Assembly (NCBI RefSeq): GCF_016595435.1
Contig: NZ_JAENIJ010000017.1
Coordinates: 34,713-98,712, forward strand
Direction: 5' to 3'
Length of the DNA stretch: 64,000 nucleotides
Origin: Luteolibacter pohnpeiensis
GTDB taxonomy: Bacteria; Verrucomicrobiota; Verrucomicrobiia; Verrucomicrobiales; Akkermansiaceae
Part shown: positions 46,101 through 54,200 of the stretch, piece after piece
How positions within the stretch are numbered: position 1 is the first letter of the stretch
Layout: every line of letters begins with the position of its first letter
Position numbers and translations under genes: made by a program
The notes under the pieces: model-generated
The model's input: the letters and a program-made list of their open reading frames with translations, nothing else
The model's database searches: none
Told to the model about the DNA's origin: nothing

Positions 46101-47722
46101 CCGCCCCGGTAGTCACAAATCAAAAAGCGGCCTTGTTCATCCTTGAGAAATCCGGTGCCTGGGTAGTAGGTCAGTCCGGATGGCCCGGAGGTGAGGTAAG
46201 CGACCGGCGGCAACATGAAGGCCGGCTGCACATCATTTTTCATTTCCCACATCTTTTCATTCATCCACCGGCTTGGCGGATGTTCCGCGAGGCCGATCTG
46301 GCGATGAAAGGTGTGCATCGTCTGGTGCTCCATTTCCCAGCCAGAGTCACCGCCATCCACGAGATAAACGATCCGGGCCGCATCACCTTGGTCCGAATTA
46401 TTATCCACCGAAATGGCGTCGCCCCACTCGTCGAACGCGATTTCCTTAGGATTCCGCAACCCGGTATGGACGATTTCAAAGCCAGTGCCGTCCGGTTCAA
46501 AACGGAACAGAGCACCTTGATCCGGGTAGTGATAAGTCACGCCTTCCTTGGTCGTCAGATCGAATCCACGATCCCCAATGGTGCCGTAGATCCGGCCATC
46601 CGGGCCCAGGGTGAAGCCATTCATGTCGTGGCCGGATAGGGAAATCCGGACGCCGAATCCTTCTTCGATGATCTTGCGTTTTTCGGCAATCCCGTCGCCA
46701 TCCGAATCGCGCAGCATCCAGAGTTTCGGAATGCAGGAAAAATAGAGAGTGCCCTCGTAATAAAACACCCCGGCACCGGTGCCATCCAAGACGTCATTGA
46801 AGCCATCGGCGAACACGTTGCTGGTTTCGAAAACGCCGTCGCCATCCTTGTCGACCAATCGCAAGATTTTCTCCGACTTTTCGGTCATGTGCTTCAGCGA
46901 AACCTTGTTCTTCCACTTTTCGTGCAAGGCGCGTCGATCCGCCGTTGTTTTTGACGCGAGGTCGTCCAGATACCAATAGAGATTGTCGCGATCATCCTCG
47001 ACGCCGAATCGGAAACGGAATGTTTCAGAAGCGTAAAGATTGCCCTGGTCATCGAACGTGATGGCGGTGGGTGAGGTGACTTGTTGGTGCTTGAAATCAG
47101 CAGCCACCTTCATCGTCAGCTTATTGGAGATCGTTGCACCAGCCACGGCGTCGGTTGCCACCAGCGGGCTTGGCAACGGCTTTCCGTAGCGGGTGGTTTC
47201 CGGGAATTTGGGTTTCGGGTTGTCCGTGAAAAGGATTTGGTCGACCCCGATCATGCCCCAATTGCCCTTTGCTGAATCGAAGATCCGAATTTGGGCGGTC
47301 TTGCCTTTGAATTCGGTGACATCCCAAGTGGTCGGGCGCAGCTGGAGATCATTGATGCCGGTGGCAGAGCGGACCGGCTTGCCATCGACGAGCAATTCAA
47401 TCCCGGTTTCCCCCGGATGATTGCCGCCGCAGATGAGGAAGCAGATGTAGGTTTGCTCAATCTTGAACTCCGGTGAAATCAGGGCACCGGTGACGTCGTC
47501 CCCGCCGTTTGCGGAACCCGCTAGCGAATCTCCGGAATAGCCCTTGAATTCGCCGTTCATGCCCTGGGATTTTTCGACCACGGGAGCCAAGCCAAAGGCG
47601 GTCCCTTCGACCTTCCAATCGCCAAATCCATCGCCTTCAAATGCTTGAAATACCTTGGTTTCTGCATGCAAAGGGGCAGCGGCAGCAAGTGTGGCGAAGA
47701 GCGGAACAGAAAATCGTTTCAT
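43166..47722 (-). CDS. PVC-type membrane-bound dehydrogenase with HEAT repeats and two cytochrome c domains
   Basis: A 1518-residue exported protein with a signal peptide at residues 1-20. Residues about 22-170 resemble the levanase-type N-terminal domain (FEGDGFGDWKVEGTAFG, SPEFKIEQTYICFLICGG, GMIGVDQILFTD). A beta-propeller dehydrogenase domain follows (LYASETFRFRFG, VFADGFNDVLDGTGAGV, VSVDNNSDQGDAARIVYL-like, about 190-630), then HEAT-type repeats (about 640-1130). The first haem site CMRCH is at 1165-1169 and the second, CAACH, at 1353-1357, after a Pro/Ala-rich linker. The C-terminus carries a membrane helix (WAVSTLGVLGLVGIIAFL). The substrate is unknown but is likely a sugar or similar compound oxidised at the cell surface, with electrons leaving through the haems. 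Confidence 0.92.
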   Translation of the reverse strand: MKRFSVPLFATLAAAAPLHAETKVFQAFEGDGFGDWKVEGTAFGLAPVVEKSQGMNGEFKGYSGDSLAGSANGGDDVTGALISPEFKIEQTYICFLICGGNHPGETGIELLVDGKPVRSATGINDLQLRPTTWDVTEFKGKTAQIRIFDSAKGNWGMIGVDQILFTDNPKPKFPETTRYGKPLPSPLVATDAVAGATISNKLTMKVAADFKHQQVTSPTAITFDDQGNLYASETFRFRFGVEDDRDNLYWYLDDLASKTTADRRALHEKWKNKVSLKHMTEKSEKILRLVDKDGDGVFETSNVFADGFNDVLDGTGAGVFYYEGTLYFSCIPKLWMLRDSDGDGIAEKRKIIEEGFGVRISLSGHDMNGFTLGPDGRIYGTIGDRGFDLTTKEGVTYHYPDQGALFRFEPDGTGFEIVHTGLRNPKEIAFDEWGDAISVDNNSDQGDAARIVYLVDGGDSGWEMEHQTMHTFHRQIGLAEHPPSRWMNEKMWEMKNDVQPAFMLPPVAYLTSGPSGLTYYPGTGFLKDEQGRFLICDYRGGAANSGVWSFALKQDGAGMKMTDARKFAWGLGATDVEYSWDGKVYISDFVDGWQSHDDGRIVVLDAGENAWHAEGDEDVAKIMREGFTKRSVEDLAHLLKHPDARIRLRAQVELTRHPEALEVFSKAVQSTNVMERLHGIWGLGILARRGAVPVATDDGFSDLPNATLQKQAIARLIPLVKHEDPEVRAQALKVLGDAHLNPAPLGLAKLLKDESPRVQFFAAMAVGKLGDVGNFGSICDFLRRNDNKDPYLRHAGVMALEGLARKSVHIEYLDRDPSPAVRLAAVVALRRMKNPDVWRFVMNSDEKVSDEAIRAVVDLSIDEHRPDVAALLDHLHSRSWTPFMLRRLIHNSFRIGDVENLNRVIQVALDPEVPEPVRKEALRLISIWSEPPPADQLTGHWAPLPKRPVEPIRKALSAALPKLLAQDGFVLTSALNFIDSYKLDVAGLDAATLKSLIENPKLPAGARASALHLYIDGKPDGLAEFLKQLAGDEQDEVALAALKGLAAVDPEQAVAPLKAAVESGKTARSQQAWAILASVPGATAAEYFVQHLQQLAQKNGVSPFAIELMAAAEKRTEPEVATALSDLKKALAENSDPLAKWNPALQGGNAEAGASLFASNPASQCMRCHRAEDGHSAGGEAGPNLAGIANRHDRRYFLESMMMPSAQIAPGFGATLVTFKNGATLGGNLIAETDDYIDLDNAGKAVRIQRSDIESFTAPVSAMPVMAELLSTAEARDIVAWLASLKKGGEAKAATKPEPFDPSTLAPAPKSEPAQEAPKSTPTPDQAAPKPNAETSAIDPAILKSGHGQFMVCAACHGQNGEGTAAAPPLAGSEWVAGPVENLIRIQLRGLQGPIKVKGTEYNMPGGMQPLAYQSDQQIADVLTYIRNSFGNTGSAVTADQVKALRSETGKPQLSAGDLEAVSAPTTSSANATPEESKEIAKRSTKYDHLKPSSGLPLWAVSTLGVLGLVGIIAFLKK

Positions 47723-47856
47723 GAGGAAAATCGATGAATTGGGCTTAGGTCGTAAGGACTAATCTCGACGCGGCAGCTTGCCAAATAGAAAGGCGGTGGC
47801 GCGAGGAGCTTGGATACGCGCGGGAAATCCCAAATCATTCCCGAAATCCAAGGAAA

Positions 47857-49164
47857 TCAATGGGCCGCAGGCAGTGCCGCAAGAATCCTGGAAACGGTGA
47901 AGTCGATTTCTTCCGGCGATAATGCGAACGGTGGGGTCAATGCCAGGACATGGCCCTCCGGCGCATCGGGTAGGAGGATGAGACCGTCTTTGAGTAATTG
48001 CACGACCATCTGGATCACGAAATCGCCCGCTAGGCGACCGTCCGGGTAGCGGAATTCAATGCCTTTCATCAATCCAGCACCGCGAATTTCATGAACCATC
48101 GGGTGAGAGGATAGTCGGGCTAAAGCTGCATCCAGATTTCTCGTGCTCTCGGCAACGAGCCCGGCCGTTTGTGAACTGAGGTGCGCATCGAGCGAGGCGA
48201 TGGACATGGCGCACCCCATCGGGTTCCCGAGAAACGTGCTGGTGTGCAATGCCTCGCCATGAGTCTCCGGCCAGGCGTCCATGACTTCACTTTTGCCGAC
48301 GCATGCCGAGATCGGGAAACCGCCACTGAGCGCTTTGCCAAGGCAGATCAAATCCGGGACGATGCCGAACCGTTCGCAGGCAAACAGGCAGCCGGTGCGG
48401 TGGAAACCGGTGTAAATTTCATCAAAGATCAGCATCACTTGGTGTTCATCGCACCAGGTTCTCAGTTCTTCGAGAAAGGCATCATGCGGGACCACAATGC
48501 CGCCGCGTCCTTGAATTGGCTCGACCAGAATGGCCGCGATGTTGCTTGGATCAACCGCGGCGAGCGCTGCCTGGAAGTGCGCGATCGAGCCTTCGTTTCC
48601 CTTGCGTGGGTAGGGCAGGCGATGGGTGATTCCAGCGAGTTGAGGATCGAAGGGTTGCCGAAACCACGGGATGCCTGCGCCGAGGAGGGCACCATAGCCG
48701 AGGCCGTGGTAAGCATTTTCAAAGGTGATGATTTCCGCTTTGCCAGTCGCCAGCGTCGCCGTTTTCAAGGCGGCCTCGACCGCTTCAAAGCCAGAGTTGC
48801 CGAGCAGAACCTTGCCGTTTTTGCCGGTCCAGCGTTCGAACGTTGCAGCAGAGAGTTTTTCGCAAAGCTCCACCTTCAGGCGCGCCGGATGGACATCGCC
48901 CATGGCGTGTAGCAGCATCTCGGATTGATCCCGCAGTGCTTTTTGGGCAAATCCGTGGCCTAAACCGGCGACACCGAAAGCGCTGGTGAGGTCCAAAAAT
49001 CGATTGCCATCGGCGTCCCACACATTGCTACCCTCTGCCTTTTCCCAAAAAATGGGCCAATCCGCCGATAAATACGTGGTATTCCGGCATTCAACCTCCC
49101 GCAGCCGGTTCGCCAGTTGCTGGGATAGGGGGCCTGGGATGGCGGTCTGGATCGCAGGAAGCAC
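47857..49164 (-). CDS. Class III PLP-dependent aminotransferase
   Basis: A 435-residue aminotransferase. The fold-type I, class III features are SGFEAVEAALKTATLATGK, YHGLGYGAL, the PLP-ring region LIFDEIYTGFHRTGCLFA, and the lysine that forms the Schiff base in LICLGKALSGGFP (near residue 280). The end region HTSTFLGNPMGCAMSIASL is typical. The amino donor cannot be read from sequence; relatives act on gamma-aminobutyrate, ornithine, diaminobutyrate or amino alcohols. The GntR regulator gene lies 58 bp upstream on the same strand and probably controls it. Confidence 0.92.
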   Translation of the reverse strand: MLPAIQTAIPGPLSQQLANRLREVECRNTTYLSADWPIFWEKAEGSNVWDADGNRFLDLTSAFGVAGLGHGFAQKALRDQSEMLLHAMGDVHPARLKVELCEKLSAATFERWTGKNGKVLLGNSGFEAVEAALKTATLATGKAEIITFENAYHGLGYGALLGAGIPWFRQPFDPQLAGITHRLPYPRKGNEGSIAHFQAALAAVDPSNIAAILVEPIQGRGGIVVPHDAFLEELRTWCDEHQVMLIFDEIYTGFHRTGCLFACERFGIVPDLICLGKALSGGFPISACVGKSEVMDAWPETHGEALHTSTFLGNPMGCAMSIASLDAHLSSQTAGLVAESTRNLDAALARLSSHPMVHEIRGAGLMKGIEFRYPDGRLAGDFVIQMVVQLLKDGLILLPDAPEGHVLALTPPFALSPEEIDFTVSRILAALPAAH

Positions 49165-49222
49165 GGCGCAGCATCACGGCTCGCCGCTGCCAAGTCCATC
49201 GTTGAATCATCGCGGATTCTGC

Positions 49223-49924
49223 TCAGGCGGCACCACTGCGCACCTTTTGCAACATGTGCAGGGTGATTTTGCGGATTTCAGCTTTGCTGTCCTCGATGTG
49301 GGTGCGCAGGAGCGCCCGGGCGTGATTCGCTTTCCCATCCAGGATCAGGTGCAGAATTTCCGCATGCTCTTCGTAAGTGATGTCAACCCTGGCCTGCTGG
49401 GTGAAATCGAGGTGCCGGATGATGCGGATTCTCTCGGTGATGTCCTGGTGAATGCGCGCCAGTTCGGTGTTGCCGGATGCCTCAACCAATTGACCATGAA
49501 AGCTTTCGTCCAAGGCACAAACCGCTACGGGATCGGTCAGGCGATTCGCCGGGTCGGTGAACCAAGTGTGGGCGAGCCGATCCAGAATGGGCATGGCGGC
49601 GCCGGCGCACAGGCGATCCACGGTGGCGAGTTCCAGAATGGTCCGAACGTCGTAAAGTTGTTCAAACTGTGGGAGATCGAACGATTTTACCTGCCAGCCG
49701 CTGCGGAAATGAACTTCCACAAACCCATTTTGTTGCAGGCGATTCAGCGCTTCGCGCACCGGAGTGCGGCTCGCTTGCATCCGGTTGGCGATCTCTGTCT
49801 CGGTAAATCGTTCTCCAGGAATGAGCTGGAAGCCGCAAATGTCCTGTCGTAATCGCGAATAGATGCGATCCGTGAGATTCTCAGGACGATCCGAAGAGCT
49901 GGTGGATGGTTTGGCCGGCGTCAT
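49223..49924 (-). CDS. GntR-family (FCD subfamily) transcriptional regulator
   Basis: A 233-residue regulator from the ATG at 49924; the frame is open to 49981, but the extra residues are unlike the family. The winged HTH is DRIYSRLRQDICGFQLIPGERFTE, then ANRMQASRTPVREALNRLQQNGFVEV. The FCD ligand-binding domain follows (YDVRTILELATVDRLC, DESFHGQLVEASGN, EEHAEILHLILDGKANHARALLRTHIE), with His residues expected to hold a metal. It is upstream of an aminotransferase gene, so it likely responds to the amine or amino acid handled by that enzyme. Confidence 0.9.
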   Translation of the reverse strand: MTPAKPSTSSSDRPENLTDRIYSRLRQDICGFQLIPGERFTETEIANRMQASRTPVREALNRLQQNGFVEVHFRSGWQVKSFDLPQFEQLYDVRTILELATVDRLCAGAAMPILDRLAHTWFTDPANRLTDPVAVCALDESFHGQLVEASGNTELARIHQDITERIRIIRHLDFTQQARVDITYEEHAEILHLILDGKANHARALLRTHIEDSKAEIRKITLHMLQKVRSGAA

Positions 49925-49993
49925 GCGTGGGAACAGGTAAAAGCGAACCGGAAGCGGGCGGATGGGTTGGAGTTGCAGCAATCGACGTGCCGC

Positions 49994-51190
49994 TCATGCG
50001 GCTGAAATCTTCCAAATGGCGAGGCACGCGAATGCGATGAGGATGCATAGAGCAAGGATTCCACCAATGCGATCCACAAGATGAGTTTTTGGTCGATAAG
50101 CGGAAACCGACCGCGGAAAGACGAGCGCCGCGTAGACCATTCCGGCGACTAGCCCGCCTGCGTGAGCGGCGTTATCGATGAATTTATGGCCCAGAAGCCC
50201 GATCAAAGCCGTGAGGAAAACCGCGGCGAGCAATCGGCGCCGGGCGCTGCGGGGGACAAGTCTGGAGTGCAGAGTTTCGAAAATGAGGAGAAATCCAAGC
50301 CATCCCATCAGGCCGCCGGAGGCTCCAACAGATGGAGCTTCAACGAAATGGAGTGAGGCTTCGCCTCCAGCCCAAGCCGAGATCAGGAAGACCAGGGGGA
50401 GATGTGGCCAGCGGGCGAAGACTTCCAGACGTTTACCGAGGTAGAGCAGCGCTGCTCCGTTCAGGAACAAGTGAACCGGATTTCCGTGTAAAAACGGGCC
50501 GGTGAAAATTCTCCACCATTCACCCTGGCGATACGCTTCTTTGTCCAAACCGGCTGCGGCGATCCCATTCCCTGGTAGCATTTGCGCAAGTCCGACCAAA
50601 AGGATCAGGCCGAGTATGAACCAGGTGACGGGTGCTTTTTGTCGATCCAGCCAAATGCTGAAGCGGACGAGCGGCACATGGGCGGAAGCGGACCATTGGC
50701 CAAGTTCGGCTTGTTGCTTCCGTGCCTGATACCAGGGGATCGCGGCGAACATGACAGATAGGAGGAAGCAGATTTCCACCCAGGTGGAATTGAGCGCGGC
50801 CCTCAACGCGTTGAGAAAATCGTGCTGCAGCCGAAGCTCGGCGTTCAGCGTGTAGACGAAAAGCACGGCAAAGATGGTCCCGCTCCATTGGAGTTTGCGG
50901 GAGGCCGTGTCCAGATCATCACTCGACCAGCGACGCCGGGCTTCTAAAACCGAGGTTTCCAGATGGGGAATTTCCTCTGGAACCATCATTCGTGGACGAT
51001 CCGGGGTCCAAACCAGGCAGACCGCGCTTTCTCGATCGTTGCGAACGGCTTCCGCGAGTGCCTCCAGAGACTCGCAGGGATGGTTGATATCCTTTGGATC
51101 AACCCAACCCCAGCCTGATGGAGCTGGGGGAAATGCTTCCGGACGCGCCCATATTGGTGCGTCCGGTGCGGCAGTCGCGGCTTCGTTCAC
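49994..51190 (-). CDS. Rhomboid-family intramembrane serine protease
   Basis: A 398-residue protein. The first 95 residues form a soluble extension; two membrane segments follow before the rhomboid core (from about 190). In the core, GEWWRIFTGPFLHGNPVHLFLNGAALLYLG is the conserved helix-2 region, the catalytic serine is in SVGASGGLMGW and the catalytic histidine in DNAAHAGGLVAGM. It cleaves membrane proteins within or near the bilayer; the substrate is unknown. The gene lies 12 bp after secG, so both are probably in one transcript. Confidence 0.93.
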   Translation of the reverse strand: MNEAATAAPDAPIWARPEAFPPAPSGWGWVDPKDINHPCESLEALAEAVRNDRESAVCLVWTPDRPRMMVPEEIPHLETSVLEARRRWSSDDLDTASRKLQWSGTIFAVLFVYTLNAELRLQHDFLNALRAALNSTWVEICFLLSVMFAAIPWYQARKQQAELGQWSASAHVPLVRFSIWLDRQKAPVTWFILGLILLVGLAQMLPGNGIAAAGLDKEAYRQGEWWRIFTGPFLHGNPVHLFLNGAALLYLGKRLEVFARWPHLPLVFLISAWAGGEASLHFVEAPSVGASGGLMGWLGFLLIFETLHSRLVPRSARRRLLAAVFLTALIGLLGHKFIDNAAHAGGLVAGMVYAALVFPRSVSAYRPKTHLVDRIGGILALCILIAFACLAIWKISAA

Positions 51191-51202
51191 GCCGCAAAAG
51201 CG

Positions 51203-51781
51203 TTACTGACCTTCGGTTTTTTCTCCGGGATTTGCCGGAGTTTCTTCGGTTTCAGTCGGAGCTGGCTCGACAGCAGGTGCATTCTCGTCGGCAGGCGCTG
51301 GCTCAGAAACATCAGGTGGGACATTTTCTGGAGCTGGTTGCTCCACAGGTTCCGTAGGTGGCACGGTTGATTCCGGCACCGCAGGGGTGGAAGGAGCCAC
51401 TGGAGCCACCGGAGTAACAGGTGGGAGGTCTTCAGTAAGAGATTTTGGCTTTGCAGGTTCTGCAGGGGCAGCAGTTGCTTCGGCGGTCTTCTTCGGCTGG
51501 AGCAGTGAGACTTGCTTGTTCTTCAAGCCGATCAAGTTGGCGAGGATCAAGCTGAGGACGAAGAATGCGATACCAAAGTAAGCGGTGCTGCGTTGCAGAA
51601 CGTTGGTGGTGCGGGCACCGAAAACCTGATCCGTGACGCCGGAGCCGAACGCTGCACCAAGGCCTTCTTGCTTGGGGCGTTGCATGAGAATGACCAGAGT
51701 CATCAAAGCGCAAATTAAGACGAAGACGATAAGAAGCGCAGTAATGCTCAAATCGAGCCAGGGAATCGCAGCGAGAGTCAT
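51203..51781 (-). CDS. secG: Protein translocase subunit SecG with long Pro/Ala-rich tail
   Basis: A 192-residue SecG. The two-helix SecG core is residues about 9-85: ITALLIVFVLICALMTLVILMQRPKQEGLGAAFGSG, then RSTAYFGIAFFVLSLILANLIG. SecG normally has 75-130 residues. Here a Pro/Ala/Glu-rich low-complexity tail of about 100 residues (from TAEATAAPAEPAKP to the end) is attached. The tail is expected on the same side as the SecG C-terminus. The rhomboid gene follows 12 bp downstream. Confidence 0.93.
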   Translation of the reverse strand: MTLAAIPWLDLSITALLIVFVLICALMTLVILMQRPKQEGLGAAFGSGVTDQVFGARTTNVLQRSTAYFGIAFFVLSLILANLIGLKNKQVSLLQPKKTAEATAAPAEPAKPKSLTEDLPPVTPVAPVAPSTPAVPESTVPPTEPVEQPAPENVPPDVSEPAPADENAPAVEPAPTETEETPANPGEKTEGQ

Positions 51782-52039
51782 GGGCGCGGGACTATGGGGA
51801 GGTGATCTTGCGTTGTAAAGCGGGGTTTTTCAGGATAAAAACTGCAGCTCAAACGGTCGAAATCGGTTCAATTTGCTACGGGTGGGAATTCCTTCATCTT
51901 TCCAAGAATTTGATTTGGAATGATTTCGGATGGAGATCATGTGTTTTTGCGCTCGACCCAGCAGCTGGATATCCTGAAATTTAGTTCAGCTTCCCAAACT
52001 AATGAATGGCCCGATTGTCGGGAGTTACTGTTGTAATCC

Positions 52040-52900
52040 ATGAAATTTTTCCTCTTCGCCGTTGTCTGGGTCCACCTGGTTCTCATTTCCCATGGCCAGG
52101 AATTTCTGGCGGATTTGGAGCAGCGGCATGGCGGAAAACTCGGGGTTTTCGCGATCGATACCGAAACGGGTCGAGAACTGGGAACTCATCAGCAAGAACG
52201 GTTTCCGCTGTGCAGCACTTTCAAACTGATGGCAGCAGCGGCGATTTTGAAGAAGAGCGAAAAAGTCGATGGCTTGCTTGAGCGGCGAATCCATTTCACG
52301 TCGGACGATCTGGTTTCATATTCTCCCGTGACCGAAAAGCATATCGCGGATGGCATGACCGTGCGGGAACTTTGCGCGGCGGCTTTGCAATACAGCGATA
52401 ATACCGCAGGGAATTTACTGATCCGAGAACTTGGAGGGCCGGCTGCTGTCACGGCTTTCGCCAAATCGATCGGGAATCGCTCGTTCCGTCTCGATCGTTG
52501 GGAGACCGAGCTGAATACCGCGATTCCCGAGGACCCGCGCGATACCGTCACTCCTGCGGATATGGCACAGAGTCTGAAATCGCTCACTCTTGGTGATCTT
52601 CTTTCCTCAGCGAGCAGGCAACAACTCATTGACTGGCTGAAGGGAAACACCACTGGCGCGAAGCGGATTCGAGCTGCGGTGCCGAAAGGTTGGGGAGTCG
52701 GGGATAAAACAGGATCGGGCGCTTACGGTGCCGCGAATGATATTGCCGTGATCTGGCCTCCGGATCGAAAACCGATTGTGATCGCCATCTATCATCGGCA
52801 AGCGCAACAGGATGCGGAATGGAACAATGAGGTGATCGCCCAAGCTGCCGAACTGGTTTTGGCCGAATTCCTGAAGGCTCCGGTCAAGGTCGGCGAATGA
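52040..52900 (+). CDS. Class A beta-lactamase
   Basis: A 286-residue exported serine beta-lactamase. A signal peptide (FFLFAVVWVHLVLISHGQ) is followed by the full set of class A motifs: CSTFK with the acylating serine, YSDN, the omega-loop RWETELNTAIPEDPRDT with the general-base glutamate, and DKTGSG. A cysteine directly before the active serine and a serine after KTG are also found in CTX-M-like enzymes. It is a chromosomal gene between secG (divergent) and lpxK, without mobile elements nearby, so an intrinsic enzyme is likely. The substrate range cannot be told from sequence. Confidence 0.94.
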   Translation: MKFFLFAVVWVHLVLISHGQEFLADLEQRHGGKLGVFAIDTETGRELGTHQQERFPLCSTFKLMAAAAILKKSEKVDGLLERRIHFTSDDLVSYSPVTEKHIADGMTVRELCAAALQYSDNTAGNLLIRELGGPAAVTAFAKSIGNRSFRLDRWETELNTAIPEDPRDTVTPADMAQSLKSLTLGDLLSSASRQQLIDWLKGNTTGAKRIRAAVPKGWGVGDKTGSGAYGAANDIAVIWPPDRKPIVIAIYHRQAQQDAEWNNEVIAQAAELVLAEFLKAPVKVGE

Positions 52901-52967
52901 TGCCGGATCAGGATTTAACGATTGGCGCTTGATCCGGAAACGCCGCACGGAGCAAGGTTTGGGGCCG

Positions 52968-54179
52968 ATGAAAGAATGGTTCGCGGAACTGGAGAGCTGG
53001 GGGGCGGACGTGATTTTCGGCCGTGCCCGGGGATTTCGCGCGACGATGATGCGGATGCTGATGAGCCTGCTATCGGTGATTTTTCGGGTGCTGGTCCAGA
53101 CCCGGTTGATGCTTTTCCGGACGGGATGGAAGCCGCAACACCATTTGGGAACCAAGGTGATCTCGATTGGAAACCTGACGATGGGGGGGACGGGGAAAAC
53201 GCCAGTGGTCGAGCTTTTGGCCAAATCGCTGCGGGATCGTGGCCGAACCGTGGCGATCTTATCCCGGGGTTACAAAAGTAAAAAACTGGCGAAGGCCCAG
53301 AAATGGCAGCGGTCTGATGGCAAGCTGGTTCCGGCTGACAAGATGCCGAAAGTCGTCTCAACCGGTTCCGCCTTGCTGCTGGATTCCCGCTATGCCGGGG
53401 ACGAGCCGTTCATGCTGGCCAAGAATCTGGATGGCGTTTCCGTGGTGGTGGATAAGGATCGGGTCAAGGGAGGACGTTTTGCGATCAATGAGCTGGGTGC
53501 GGACACGCTTCTGCTGGATGATGGAATGCAATATCTCGGACTCGCGCACGGCATCGATATTGTGTTGGTCGATGCGCGATCGCCCTTTGGTACGGAGGCG
53601 CTGCTGCCGCGCGGGACATTGCGTGAGCCACCGAAGAACCTGCGCAGGGCGAGCTACATTTTTATCACCAAGTGCGATGGCTCTGATAACAGTGCGCTGA
53701 TTTCCAGAATCCGCCGCTACAACAAGACCGCCGAGATCATGGAATGTGATCACGGTCCGATTCATCTGGAAAATGTCTTCACCCGCGAGCGCAAGCCTTT
53801 GGAATTCCTGCAAGGCAAATGGACGGCAGCGGTCAGCGCGATCGCCGTCCCGGAGAATTTTGAACGCTCCCTGAAGAAACTAGGGGCCAGGGTGGAAGTG
53901 CGGCGCCACTTTCCGGATCATTACCGATTTAGCCGGAAGGATATCGATCAGGTGATGCAGCGCTGCGTGGAGCGCGACATGGAGCTCATTGTCACTACGG
54001 AAAAGGACGCGGTGAGATTCCCGCGTCCTTCCGAATTGAATGTGCCGATTTATTTCCTGCGCATCGAGGTGGATATCCTCAAGGGAGCGGATGTTTGGGA
54101 TCGGATGATCGATCGCCTTTGCACTCCGTATCCGCCGCAGGAGCATGTGCTGCGGACACGGCATGCTTACCGCGCTTGA
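52968..54179 (+). CDS. lpxK: Tetraacyldisaccharide 4'-kinase LpxK
   Basis: A 403-residue inner-membrane kinase of lipid A synthesis, from the ATG at 52968; a TTG 39 bp earlier is less likely. It phosphorylates the 4' position of the tetraacyl disaccharide-1-phosphate. The P-loop is GNLTMGGTGKTPVVE near residue 70, followed by RTVAILSRGYKSK, AGDEPFMLAKNL and LLLDDGMQYLGLA with the catalytic aspartates, and VTTEKDAVRF near the end. The N-terminal helix (MLMSLLSVIFRVLVQTRLMLF) anchors it. Its presence implies a lipid A-bearing outer membrane. It is 67 bp after the beta-lactamase gene. Confidence 0.94.
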   Translation: MKEWFAELESWGADVIFGRARGFRATMMRMLMSLLSVIFRVLVQTRLMLFRTGWKPQHHLGTKVISIGNLTMGGTGKTPVVELLAKSLRDRGRTVAILSRGYKSKKLAKAQKWQRSDGKLVPADKMPKVVSTGSALLLDSRYAGDEPFMLAKNLDGVSVVVDKDRVKGGRFAINELGADTLLLDDGMQYLGLAHGIDIVLVDARSPFGTEALLPRGTLREPPKNLRRASYIFITKCDGSDNSALISRIRRYNKTAEIMECDHGPIHLENVFTRERKPLEFLQGKWTAAVSAIAVPENFERSLKKLGARVEVRRHFPDHYRFSRKDIDQVMQRCVERDMELIVTTEKDAVRFPRPSELNVPIYFLRIEVDILKGADVWDRMIDRLCTPYPPQEHVLRTRHAYRA

Positions 54180-54200
54180 GGAAAAATCCAGGCGGGCGAA

